This document shows positions 46,283 to 56,660 of a DNA stretch of 64,000 nt, in pieces (the first letter of the stretch is position 1; every line of letters begins with the position of its first letter). Where the stretch lies: positions 78,296,515 to 78,360,514 of the forward strand of contig NC_134456.1 of assembly GCF_047948215.1 (NCBI RefSeq), read 5' to 3'. The notes below the pieces were generated by a model. The model saw only the letters and a list, made by a program, of their open reading frames with translations. It made no database searches and was not told where the DNA came from. The position numbers were made by a program, and so were the translations under genes. Source of the stretch: Lycorma delicatula. Taxonomy: Eukaryota; Arthropoda; Insecta; Hemiptera; Fulgoridae.

Positions 46283-46915
46283 AAAAAATCCCTTTCGGCA
46301 CGCCGGAAGGCGGAGGTAGATTTCACCGATGCTAAGTAGGGCATAAAAAATATTTCCATCGTAAAATTAAAAAAAACTTTAAATTTATTCAATACGACAA
46401 TGGTTGTATGTGAATAAAAATTTCATATGTTTAGTATACGACAAGCCCAATTCCAGCAAATCCAGCAAACGTTTGGTCATCTCTTGCCGTATGGGCTGGT
46501 CATATCAAAAATTGTTTCAGACAAAAGTTTTGGGTAATGTTTAGACGACTAACGACTTCTAAACATAAAACCGATTCGATACTCTGCCTTTTAAGGGAGA
46601 TATGATTTTTTTTAAATTCGAAACCCAATTTATCCACCCCCTGGGCCAATGGTTGGTGATGTCAAAACCTTTACGTAGATAAGTTGTAGGCCGTATTCAA
46701 AAAATATTAGGAACTTTAAAAGAATTCGATGTTTTACTTAATAAGAAATTTAGAGCGATATTTGTTTTTTTCAAAAAAGCTTCCTCATTTCCATTCCCGT
46801 GGTCCGATTTTGGCAGTTAACGAACTCAATCGAGATTTTGGTATTTTTAAGGAACAATTTGAAAGTGATTGGGGAAAAATTACGGCAGTTATCGTGTTCG
46901 CAAGAAAGTGAAAAA
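46283..46915 (+). repeat. Dispersed repeat family R4, copy 2
   Basis: This is a direct-orientation homologue of 33875-34625, starting CTTTCGGCACGCCGGAAGGC and ending GATTGGGGAAAAATTACGGC then AGTTATCGTG. It lacks the extra 3' 130 bp seen in copy 1 (about 34500-34625). Divergence is substantial, so both copies are old. Confidence 0.8.
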
Positions 46916-47051
46916 AAAAAATGAAAATGAAATCTAACTAAAAGAAAAATTTTGGGTGGGAGAAATTCTCAAAGAGTACCATTAATTTTTTTTCTTATTA
47001 TAATTGTATCAAACATGAGGTCTGCGTACTAAATTGTCTTTCATCTTTTTT

Positions 47052-47812
47052 TAGTTAATGCGCAGGTAATTATATACAATTATGGAGTCGCCTCTGATTT
47101 TGATGAGATTTGGAATACATCTTATTTAGAACTTACGTTATTTGTTACTGTTGAAATTAGTCGCTGGCAACATCTTTTATCCATGTTACGTCCCTCATTA
47201 AGTTACACAATACCGTCACTAAAAATCTCGTAATTCAACACTATACAAGTGTGTAATATAAATTATTTCTTGACCAAACAATAATTTATTAGTATATACA
47301 AAAACACAGGTTTAAGGTTATTTAGAAGAGGTTAGCGAGCGAAGCGAGCTTTAGGTTTTGTTGATATCGTACGAATTTCAGTACATGAAATCATTATAGC
47401 TAACCTTAACTCTAACCTTAACCTAACCTTATTAAACTCAATTAAATTTCACTTGAACCAAGTTATTTAGTTCGTAAATAATGTATACTACACATTTAGC
47501 AAAACCCACTACTTGAACTTAACCTAACTTACTTTATTCCTAAATGATTGTAATCTCATTATTAACGTAATTTCACTGAAACCAAATTATAAAGTCCGAA
47601 ATAAATGTGTATTACACTTTTACAGTGCCAAATTATGAAATTATTGGTGAGGGTATTCTGTAATTTACGAGGGACATAACTCGGATGAATGGCGTTATCA
47701 ACAAATAATTTCAATTGTAAGTAATAATTTAGGTCCTAATTAACGTGTATTCCAAATTTCATCAAAATCGGATGTGAATCCATAGTTGTATACAATTGTC
47801 CATTTGTTAAGT
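47052..47812. mobile_element. Inverted-repeat element D (foldback-like) with GCGAGCGAAGCGAGC core
   Basis: The left arm 47052-47275 is the reverse complement of 47580-47812. Matched words include ATATACAATTATGGA, GATTTTGATGAGATTTGGAA, TACA, TTAGTCG/ATTTG, CATGTTACGTCCCTC and AGTGTGTAATATAAATTATT. The 300-bp centre holds AGGTTAGCGAGCGAAGCGAG (47329-47348) and degenerate AACCTTAACCTAACC words. No protein is present. It shares its core motif with elements A and E. Confidence 0.85.
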
Positions 47813-48595
47813 ATGATTTCTTTAAATAAATTAAAATTATTAAGTATAGTTACAGAAAATTTATGTTGTAATTCTCCAATGATTGGAAAGCAAAGAGGGC
47901 TCTTCACAAAAAAATGAGGCTACTTTTGACTTTTTTACTAGGTACCATGACTAACGAAACAAATGATCTAATTCTATGCTTTTAGTATAACTAGTTATTT
48001 AGTAATATAATTTTTATAACATATTTAATTTCATTAGTTTCCCGTCCAGATAACGCTACAGCAGAGCTGTAGCTCTAGAAGGAAAAGTGTTGTAATCCGA
48101 CCAATTTGGCCATATGCGGTTTTCACCGGATCTTGACGTTTTCATGTCTAAGGAACCGAAAAAACCGGATTGTAATTTTTCGGACTTTAATATTCGTATA
48201 TAAATGTGTATTCGGTGTTGGTCTCTAAATCACCTTATATTTCCAGAACTACTCAACCAATTTTGACAACACTTAGTCAGATTATTTCTATATATGTGGC
48301 ATTGATGCGAATCAATTTTCAACTTAAAGGTCAAGCGGGTGACGTTGTAGAGTAAGGTCGACCTTAGTAAATCGTCATAATTACCTAATTATTATTATTT
48401 GCCTAATTAACGTCATATTTTTCTTAGGAACATCTGGACGATTAAAAAAATAACAATTTTTTCAAAAAAAAGTTTTTGAAAAATCGCATCCCCACCCAAA
48501 AAGTCGTTTGAAATCGTTTGCTATGTTGTGACATCACGGGTGAGAGGTAGAATTAAATAAATGAATAATATTTAAAGTGTAAAAAATTAACTCAG
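47813..48595. repeat. Probable old dispersed repeat, class unknown
   Basis: 48040-48540 has mixed composition unlike the flanks (GATAACGCTACAGCAGAGCT, CATATGCGGTTTTCACCGGA, TCAAGCGGGTGACGTTG). This suggests a decayed repeat. No second copy was recognised in the window and no reading frame is meaningful. Confidence 0.35.
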
Positions 48596-48790
48596 TGTGG
48601 CTGGGTTTCGAACTAGATCGTCAGGTTGATTCGGTACCTGGTGCGTTAAGCCTCGAGGCTGCATCAGTCTGCTGACCGTAAAAGCGAAATTTGTTCTATA
48701 TAAATAGTGAAATTACATTAGTTTAGTTAGTGCCGACTGCACCCATGCTTATTAATTGAGCTATACCCACGCGCTTTAGTTAAACTCATT
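48596..48790 (-). mobile_element. tRNA-like SINE fragment, third type
   Basis: On the minus strand GATCTAGTTCGAAACCCAGC holds a box B-like GTTCGAAAC. Ahead of it GGTCAGCAGACTGATGCAGC and CTCGAGGCTTAACGCACCAG look like a D-arm and anticodon-arm region. No complete cloverleaf or acceptor stem is seen. It may be a SINE of another family or a degenerate tRNA pseudogene. Confidence 0.4.
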
Positions 48791-49165
48791 GAATTAAATA
48801 GACGAAAAAATATTATATTTTAAAGAAAATGAGAAATATTTTAAATTATGTCTTACAACTATGTTTTCTGCTTTTTTTAAAAATATTTATTAATAATAAT
48901 CCACAAAAAATATTATGGAATATTCACAATGTCGGATGTGAAATGGAGAACATAACTGGTAAGCCGGGACACAATAGTACGGCTAATAGTATGACTGTTG
49001 CGGTGTTTTGTTTTGTTTTTTTTTTCACTTAACTGAGCTGTACTTGGGAGTTACACTTTAAGTAACGATGCAGTTCTTTATTGGTTTGGCTGACGAAACT
49101 AATTTGAATCATACACAACTCAGTATTACGCTAATCATTTTAAAAAATATTTGGTATTTTTTTTT

Positions 49166-49312
49166 CTTTATAATTTTTTCCCTTGTTTAACCTACGGAAC
49201 CACCGTTAGGTATTGCTTCAGAAGATGAAATGAATGATTTGTGGCAAAAAATGCCATGCCTGACCGGGATTCGAACCCGGGACCTCCAATTAAAGGCCGA
49301 AACTTTATAATA
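49166..49312 (-). mobile_element. SINE-2 copy, inverted, with target duplication
   Basis: The reverse tail GTTTAACCTACGGAACCACC, then GTTAGGTATTGCTTCAGAAG, is followed by reverse box B TGACCGGGATTCGAACCCGG (49261-49280) and the head to GGCCGAAA. CTTTATAAT at 49166-49174 and again at 49303-49311 is a good target-duplication candidate. The left copy is followed by the T-rich (reverse A-rich) tail as expected. Confidence 0.85.
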
Positions 49313-50820
49313 ATACATTGTTTTCGTAAAGTAATGTGCCAATTTTTTTTTAAATTTGCATGAAAAAAAAATTAAAATTTAAATGGAAGTATTTTTATCC
49401 AGAAAAAACGTAATGGTATTATAATTTTGTTACTTACATGTTTGAATCAAATTCTCATCAAGGATAAAAAAATCTGAAGATGTAGAAAAACAAGGGGTAT
49501 AGACAAATAGCTGTAATAAATCCTTTTATACTGATGTGATATGTTTATCCTTCAATTTTTTCATAGATCCTTGTTTGCGATTTATTAGTATTAAACAATT
49601 ATCTTTAGTTGCAGTATATGAGAAATACTATAAGGCCGCTGGTTACTTTTTCAAAATTTTCAGTAATCTGTAAATATTAAAGAAGAGAGAAATTCTCAAA
49701 TACATCTTTTTTTCAGTGAGTAATTCTTACATAAGCTCAAATTTGACGTAGGGAATGTTAACTAGTAATGGGGAAATTTTATAACACGAAAAATACCAAG
49801 CCAAGGAAGTCTTAATTAAATGATAATTTTCTAATCAGTGGATTTTAAAATGTATTTATATTTGATCAGTAAAATATTTTCTTTTTGATTCCCAGTTGTA
49901 GTTAAAGCGTACCCAGGTAACATCTGCGTTATATATAACAAAATATTTCTATAGAATATTCTTTAAAAAAAAAAATCTGTATTTTCTTATGCAACACAAA
50001 TTCTTACCTATAATTTTGAAAAAAATTGTAAACTTTTAGAACTAAAATTCAGTTATAAATTATTGGTAGACTATAATTTTATTTTAATTAAAATAAGGCA
50101 TTAGATTTCGAACTTTATATTTTTGTGTATGTAATAAATAAACGTTTTAGATTAAAAGAGTAAAATAAATTTTCCTGAAATACTATTTTAAAAAGTACAA
50201 ACAAAAATCAAGGATCGAGTTAAAGGAAAAAAAGAGTTCTAGTTTTATCTCTATGTAGTTTTCTGTTCTGATAAGTACATTAAGCGGGCAAGGATTGCAT
50301 CAGCAACATTCCCTCGGTTATGTTACTCTGTAATCGAATCTTCAGATCAACGAGTGACGACGCATGGAGTTTTAATCAGCCTTCTCTCCAATGATTTTAT
50401 CACCCGTTTACGCTGTTACTTTTCATTCTTTTTACTATCTCTTTCTCAAAACTTCCCTTTCTCTAAAATCTACCACTGTTACAAATCAAATGACGCTTTT
50501 ATATAATTATAAAACAGGCTTAGTACTGTGTCTACTATAATCCCATTACATTGTCCTAACATGTACTTAAATTACGTTATATAATTGTTTTTAAATTATT
50601 TTTTTTTAGTTGTAAACGTTTTATCTATAAATTATTGTTAATAAATAATTAAAATATATTATTTTTTCTTTTTTTTTTTTTAATTAAAAAAATAATTCAT
50701 CTCAAAGTAATCCCATTTTCTTTTTTAATTTAATTACAACAATTTTTGTACAAATTAAATATCGGCTAATATATTGCTCCTTCTCAATCATGATTTCATA
50801 ATTGTATTATCTTTCATCAT
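49313..50820. other. AT-rich stretch, nothing recognised
   Basis: No feature is supported. 50270-50470 is slightly less AT-rich (GATCAACGAGTGACGACGCA) and unassigned. Confidence 0.45.
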
Positions 50821-50978
50821 TACATTACTGCTCAAAAGGGAGTCTAACGTATTTTGGGTATATGTATGTATGCCTGTTCCACCGAAGCAACTCAATGGCT
50901 GAACCGATTTAGATTATCACCCAAGTTTGAAATCATTATGTTACCGGAAGTGTCAACCTTTTTTACTAAAGGGCATTT

Positions 50979-50994
50979 GTATGTGTGTATGTAT

Positions 50995-51047
<53 letters not shown>

Positions 51048-51057
51048 TGTGTGTGTC
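50979..51057. repeat. (TG)n microsatellite with an internal CG run
   Basis: Imperfect TGTA/TG units lead into about 50 bp of TG interrupted by GCGCGCG. The Cys/Val-rich reading frame across it is an artefact. The sequence just upstream (50850-50975, GCTGAACCGATTTAGATTAT) has the look of a dispersed-repeat end. Confidence 0.92.
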
Positions 51058-52100
51058 TTCGCTAAGCACATAAAACACCAGTAATCCGATTGGTGTTATT
51101 CCGTACAACATTCCGTGTCTCATGGTGATCAGGTGTACTATACGTGTTATATTATTATATATGTGTTACTTGTACTTATTATTTATACTTGCATTATATA
51201 TTTATTTCCTTAATCAATGTATAAATGAAATATATATTAATAATATATTTTTTTATTTATGTGATTGTTTTTCTTCATAAAATAATGAATTATACCAAAA
51301 ATTAATTACTCAAATTAATCATAATACAACTGGAAACTGTTTCTTCTGAACATCCATCATCATTCTTTTCTGATTTTTTTATTTTATTTTCGTATTCATT
51401 ATTCATCGAATATTCATTTTAATTTAAAAATTTAAATAATTTTAAAAATACTGATGTTTTAATTTACCTTATAAATTCATGTTTTCATTATTATTTAATA
51501 TTGAATTTTTATTAATTTTAAATATATTTTTATAGTTCTATTTCGATCCCGTTACAGAGTACTTTGACTGAATTATGTGAATTTTTTGTTTTAAGGGAAT
51601 TCTTATTCTAATATCGTTAAATATCATATTTTCTTTAAGAAGTAGTTATGTTTTTTTTGTTATTTGGCAACAAAACCTTTTTTCTATTAAGTTTATGAAA
51701 TCAGAAAAATTAATTATTATTATCTTAGAAATTAGCCAGAAGAAGCAGTAGCTTGAAAAATGACCAATAACCGAAAATCGGTAATTCAAATTGTCTACAC
51801 TGGGCAATAAGAACCAGTAAAGTGTATTTTAGTTCTTGGGATGAAGAGGTAATCAATTTTGGATACCTAATAATCCCATTACAAGACATCATCCGCCAGG
51901 GCAACGTGCCCGTAGGGCCTAGCTGCGTAGGGCGTTCCGTAGGCATGCTGGGAGAAGCTAGTAGGTTATATAAATGTGCGTGTATATATATATATATATA
52001 TACACACAATATATATAACCCATGGTCATGTGGTACATTACCATAACCACATGTGATACATGTAGTAATGTGGTATATGTTTCTAATCATCTATGGTCCC
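51058..52100. other. AT-rich, with a short (TA)n run
   Basis: It contains a TA run at about 51984-52004. A G+C-richer patch at 51880-51960 holds GTAGGGC repeated (GCCCGTAGGGCCTAGCTGCG, TAGGGCGTTCCGTAGGC). Overlapping frames on both strands there have no recognisable protein. Confidence 0.4.
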
Positions 52101-52129
52101 AAAAAATTTGTACATATAAAAACCTGATT

Positions 52130-52880
52130 TTTAGAGTTTTACATTATAAAAGGAACAATGAAAACAAACTCATGAAGTATTTAAATAGATGTAATAAAAG
52201 AAATAGCATATTTAATGGTTTTGATGTTGGAATTATAGAAAAGGTATATAAAAAGTAGAGAATTAAGTTTCATGATAGTTTTACAATTGCAGCAAGAAAA
52301 TAACATAGAGATTATTAATTATTTTTTCTTAGAATACAATTATACAAATAAAAAATTGAAATAATTATTAATGTTTATGATAAAAATAAAGGTAAAAAAC
52401 CTTACAAATTAAAGAACCATATTATAAATTATTTAACGAATAATAATAATAAAAATGATTGAGAGGATTTAAGGGAAATTATATGTAATAAAATCATATA
52501 TAATTAAAATAAAATTTAATGAAAGTATAAAATTATATGTAATAAATATTATTTACTCGTAGGTAAAACTAACACATCTTTTGAAAAAAAGGTTTATGGA
52601 ACATTACATTGCTTACAGAAACAGAAAGAGTGTATCTAATATGGCCGAATATTTGTTGCAATGTAAGCATAGCATTAATGATAATAAAAATAAATTAGAA
52701 ATTTTCGCAATTTGTAACAACAAAAAAATGAGTATATTTGAAAACTATTACATTTATAAATTTAAACAAAAGTATGAAATGATTAATCAACAGATCGTTC
52801 TTGAAGATGATGCATTAATAAAATATATAGTGAGTTGTAGCAGTTGGCAACAATGTTTACGAAAGTAGTTGCGTGACGTT
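52130..52880 (+). pseudogene. Penelope-like element relic: linker and GIY-YIG endonuclease
   Basis: The last frame (52581-52868) carries KRFMEHYIAYRNRKSVSNMA, EYLLQCKHSI and FENYYIYKFKQ. Just upstream, in another frame, is LVGKTNTSFEK (about 52556-52590), matching the YIGKT...SFE block of GIY-YIG endonucleases. One extra A in the run at 52581-52590 separates the two frames. Further upstream, SYIIKIKFNES (about 52490-52525) may be the GIY strand, and NRCNKRNSIFNGFDVGIIEK (about 52180-52240) suits the linker after the reverse transcriptase. Penelope-like elements are the usual carriers of an RT followed by this linker and GIY-YIG domain. No RT palm is recognisable, so only the 3' part remains, with frameshifts and stops. 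Confidence 0.78.
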
Positions 52881-53234
52881 TTAAATTTACATCATTCCAG
52901 TTGGCAGTGAAGTTGTGTTGTTTAAGTTTTGTGCTTGCTAGGGTTTACGTTTTCTAAATTTTTTATTTCGTTTTTGTTTTTTTATATTACTGTAGAATTA
53001 TGTAGAATTATGGTGCGGGATCTCACGAAAGTCGACTTTTGGAATTAGTTATTTATCTCTTTCTGTTATACTATGATTGGTGGTTAACTTGTTGTTTGAG
53101 GTTAATTGGTATCATAGTCATTATGATGATGAATTATTTGAATTTTCAGAAAGGCACACACACACACACAACTCTTAAATATACATATATATATATAAAT
53201 AAAATAAATTTAAAAAAAATTATACTGTATACAA
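52881..53234. other. AT-rich flank with short (CA)n
   Basis: GCACACACACACACACAAC at about 53154-53172 is a short microsatellite. Nothing else is supported. Confidence 0.5.
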
Positions 53235-53910
53235 ATACTATATATATAAAATTGTCACCTGCACGCCCTACGCGCTCAGAATACATTCATTTGAAAAACT
53301 GATGCGAATTTCAAAAACCGTGTGCACACTTTTCCGATTTCGATTGCTAGGTGGCGAATTCTTACTTCCTTGTACGAAATAAAGAAAGTATTGTGATCGC
53401 GAAAAAATTCGGTTTCGGTAACATCTAGTTGTGCACCTCCCCTTTTGATTGCAATCGACCGAACCAAAAGCGTCAATAAAAGTCCAAAATTCTCCAAAAA
53501 TTGGATTTTGAACTTTTTTTAACTGCAGTAATAAGCCCTTACTGAGAACTTTTCAACGATATATATCATAAGTTGAACTTATTTTCAATGGTTCCAGATT
53601 TACAGCAAAATAAAATTTTAAATAATGAAATATATGGATGTTACAAGACAAGGCATTTCGGTTTGAATCAGACTTATCTGCTTTTTTTTAATTTAAATAC
53701 ATTGATTTATTGATAATTATTAACCCGTGTTTATAAAAAAATTTACGGTAAATAATAATTCAAAAGTAACAATAAAAAAATTAATATGAAAAAAATATCA
53801 GAAGTTTATAATGTAGTAATGTGTTATGTATTTTTCATTAAAAAATAAATGTGTATTTGTAATTTAATACGCATACGAGAAATTTATGTGGTGTCCACAT
53901 CCGATATTTT
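53235..53910 (+). repeat. Dispersed repeat family R3, copy 1
   Basis: The landmarks are ACTTCCTTGTACGAAATAAA then GAAAGTATTGTGATCGCGAA (53364-53405), AACATCTAGTTGTGCACCTC and CCCTTTTGATTGCAATCGAC (53420-53460), CAGTAATAAGCCCTTACTGA (about 53525), GGTTCCAGATTTACAGC, and AATACGCATACG then GTGGTGTCCACATCCG (53865-53905) before a T run. The minus strand of 60778-61475 matches from end to end, and 63845-64000 matches part. No protein or RNA polymerase III boxes are seen. This copy lacks about 130 bp between the GATCGCG word and the AACATCTAG word. Confidence 0.85.
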
Positions 53911-54267
53911 TTTTTTTAGTTTTTCTTTAGCAGCCGTGTTTTATAATTTTTAAAATTTTATATAATAAGAAAAATTCTCGTTTATATAATACGTCTAATT
54001 GTTTTTCATCTCGTAAATAATGTAGAAAATACACCCTTTTTGACACTCATTTAAATCATTATATGTACGATAATATTGTTATATAATTTATTGTACAATA
54101 ATTTTGACTGTTAGAATTATTAATTACTTAAAATTAATATTTATATTTCTTACTGTAATTTTAGCTTTTTTTTCAAGGTCCATTATTTGTTTCCAAGTCT
54201 TAATCTTAATCTTAATCTTAGTCTAATCAGATTTAATTTAATTAAAAGATGAAACTATAAATATAAA
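53911..54267. other. AT-rich; short TTAATC tandem
   Basis: Four TTAATC-type hexamers lie at about 54199-54222. No other feature is seen. Confidence 0.5.
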
Positions 54268-54521
54268 TAGTGCATTCCTTTTTTTTCTTGAATTTTTACG
54301 GGCATCGACTACTAAGGTGCCCAGGTCACGTTCTTAGAAAGAAATTAGTATCACCTTCAGGATCGTCATATGTAAGGGTGTAAAGGGCCCTTACATTTTA
54401 TTTAAAAGCAAAAACTACACAGAACATTAAAACACAAATAACAAAGACAAGCACAACACTTACGGGGTGTAAAGGGCCCCGATATTAAAATTTGAGATAA
54501 GGTTCTCAAAAAACCATGAAA

Positions 54522-55390
54522 TTAAAAATACAAGTTATCAATACCATTCACTGGTATTGATATACCGCTGAACGGCGAACCTTGTGGTATGCCATTTTCC
54601 AAGATTTTTACAGATGAATATTCATTGTTGACACGTACTTGGAAAGTACGGTCATTGATATAGTTGCTCAGTAAGACTGGCAGATTGCCACGAATGCCAC
54701 ATTCATGTATCTGGAGCATTATACCATGACGCCAGGTCATATCGAAAGCCTTCTGAAGATCAAAGAAGACTCCGACTCATTGTTTCCTTGTAGTAAAGCT
54801 GTTATATATAATATTGTCTAAGTTAATCATTTGATCGGTGGTAGAATGGTATTGTCGAAAACTTGCTTGATATGGTGATATCAGGTTTTCTTTTTCTAAA
54901 ACCCAAACGAGTCGATTATAAATCATTTTTTCGATTATTTTTCCCATAGCGCACGTCAAGGAAATGGGAGGATAGCTATTGGGATCTGTTAAATTTTTCT
55001 TTTTCTTTGATACTGGAACAAGATGAGCTTTTCTCCACTGCTGCGGGTACATTCCATCCCGCCATATTTGATTATACAGTTCTAATAATCTGCGTTTTGC
55101 AGTGGTATTCAGCTGCCTGATCATATTATAATGGATTTCATCCGGACCAGCAGCTGTGTTGCCTGCTTTCTCCAACGCTTTCATGAATTCTTCCATTTTA
55201 AATGGTACATTATATGATGAGTAATTATACTCAGTTCTGAAGTTTAGTAGACCTTCAAGTTCTTCTTTCTTTGTCCGAAAATCTTCTTAGTAGTTGGCCG
55301 TTTTGCTGGCCTTTTCGAAGTGATTGGATAATAGCTCTGCAATTTCATTTGGAGTGTCTAATTTCATCTTCATCTTGAAGGCTAGTTATG
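54522..55390 (-). pseudogene. ORF2 reverse transcriptase remnant of the I-clade-like LINE
   Basis: In order are KAICGRKNFSPITSL (about 55360-55415, end of the pre-RT linker), IAELLSNHFEKASKTANY, MEEFMKALEKAGNTAAGPDE (55137-55196), HYNMI, SYPPISLTCAMGKIIEKMIY, NRLVW, and FRQYHSTTDQM. Then in another frame come GVFFDLQKAFDMTW (catalytic Asp, about 54735-54775) and GIPQGSPFSGIS (motif B, about 54560-54590). The frame ends soon after motif B, so the YxDD active site, the thumb and any RNase H are missing. There is one frameshift near 54776 and stops near 55290 and 55340. Confidence 0.88.
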
Positions 55391-55447
55391 GGAGAAAAAT
55401 TTTTACGCCCACAAATCGCCTTCACTTTCCTACAAACGTCTGATGCA

Positions 55448-55825
55448 TTAGTGGTTCTGTCGATGGGGACACGTATTTCTGCCTAGGATCTTTTGAGATT
55501 GGGCAACATTTACAGTCTCAACATGAAGTCCCGTGAAGGTCTTCCTTATTTCTTTAACAGGGCCTCCAGCGTATTTGGTTATTTCCCGAGCAATGAGAAA
55601 AGGACTCACCCCCGAGAAATTTCCATCCTCCTTTGTAATGATCAAGTATTTGGGTTTAGGTACATTACTAGTCTTAAAAAAAACTTTTTGTAAGTTTTTT
55701 CTAGCCTCAATCTCAATCCTTCTAGATTCTGCACTCTTCCTCCGTTTCGCCTCAGGCAAAACGGCTGGTTCCAAACGAGGGTGTTTACGTGAACCCTCTG
55801 CCACGTTTGATTGTTCAACTTGCAT
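55448..55825 (-). pseudogene. ORF1 (Gag-like) N-terminal part of the I-clade-like LINE
   Basis: The frame opens with MQVEQSNVAEGSRKHPRLEP and has a basic stretch (EAKRRKSAESRRIEIEARKN). It then has KYLIITKEDGNFSGVSPFLI and KYAGGPVKEIRKTFTGLHVE, the conserved opening of insect I-type ORF1 proteins, which coat the element RNA. It ends after about 125 codons with unrelated residues, where a deletion joins ORF1 to ORF2. The C-terminal CCHC zinc knuckles expected in the full protein are absent. The Met at 55825 is the likely original start, since it follows the 5' UTR and precedes the conserved N-terminus. Confidence 0.85.
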
Positions 55826-56366
55826 TGTAGAACGATACCTTCTGTTGTAAGGCTAGCCGCTGGGCTACACCCCCACTCCAGGGCTACCAACCCTGGAGGT
55901 CCGTTCCGGTACTCCGGTGGAATCGGCATATGTCTTGACAGAGAACGGATGTGCAGTCTCTGCACGGACTCCAGGCCCTTACACAACGAGGTTTTCAGGG
56001 CTCCCATGTCCTGAAAAACATGGGCCCCTTAACTACATGTTTACCATCGCGGGGGGCATGTGGACAACGAAAGGCCTCCGTTATACGTGCAAATAACTTC
56101 GACCGTGGCCGCCACATCGCCAGCTCTAAAGGTGGTATCAATCTGTGTCCATAATAGTTAAAAGTTTCGTACCTGCTGGTGGCCGGGAAATCCAGTCCTA
56201 AAATTCGGCCTGTACTTGAAATTCGGCCGAAAAAATAGCATATCCGAGAACAACATCGGAACCCCGTTAGCCAGCTGTATGTAATGTACATAAGTACAGC
56301 TGTTGCCGCCCTGGACGTGGAACGTAGATGTTGTGTTCCGGTCGTGGGGATTATCTACCTCAGGGC

Positions 56367-56585
56367 TAGTGCATTCCTTTACATATATCCATGATAGATT
56401 TTTAGATCAGTATTACTTTTATAATAACACTGCTGCCGAACTCTATTGGCACGTTTTTACTTTTTCTATGTCTATTACTGTTTCCAGACTTTTTATTTTT
56501 TTTTTGAGATTATATTTCACCACATAATCTTAAACATGTACGTGAGAATACAGTAATCTATAGAAATTTTTTAACTCGTATATAA
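56367..56585. other. Flank of the I-clade-like LINE
   Basis: It begins with the right-hand target duplication. No other feature is recognised. Confidence 0.5.
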
Positions 56586-56589
56586 TTCC

Positions 56590-56660
56590 AAATCTTATCG
56601 GGATTGAAGTTCCGATAAAAAGCTAAGACGCTACCCCTCCATTACAGAAGTCGAAGTGTT
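56590..56660 (-). repeat. Degenerate SINE-2-like tRNA head
   Basis: On the minus strand GGAGGGGTAGCGTCTTAGCT, TTTTATCGGAACTTCAATCC and CGATAAG follow the pattern GTAGCGTCTC-GGCCTTTCATC-GGAGGT-GGGTTCGAATCC of SINE-2 heads. Box B is weakened to ACTTCAATCC. No tail was found, so it is a fragment. Confidence 0.45.

Larger units (their letters stand above)
54281..56366 (-). mobile_element. I-clade-like LINE, internally deleted, with perfect 13-bp target duplication
   Basis: The unit is bounded by TAGTGCATTCCTT at 54268-54280 and the identical word at 56367-56379. It lies in minus orientation: a G+C-rich 5' UTR (about 55826-56366), the start of ORF1 (55448-55825), then ORF2 remnants from the pre-RT region to RT motif B (54522-55390), then a 3' UTR (about 54290-54515) and an A-rich end (T run at 54281-54286 on the plus strand). 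The endonuclease, most of ORF1 and the YxDD-to-C-terminus part are gone, so 2.09 kb remains of an element that is probably 5-7 kb when complete. Both ends are present, which suits insertion of an already deleted RNA, or later deletions. Confidence 0.85.

Noticed and set aside
47395..47440. Telomere-like AACCTTAACCTAACC words
   Set aside because: The unit is irregular and only a few copies long, and it lies inside an inverted-repeat element. It is not a TTAGG array.
50854..51084. Frame ending in Cys/Val repeats
   Set aside because: It is a translation of a (TG)n microsatellite.
55493..56154. Plus-strand frames in the G+C-rich area
   Set aside because: They are antisense to ORF1 and the 5' UTR of the I-clade-like LINE.
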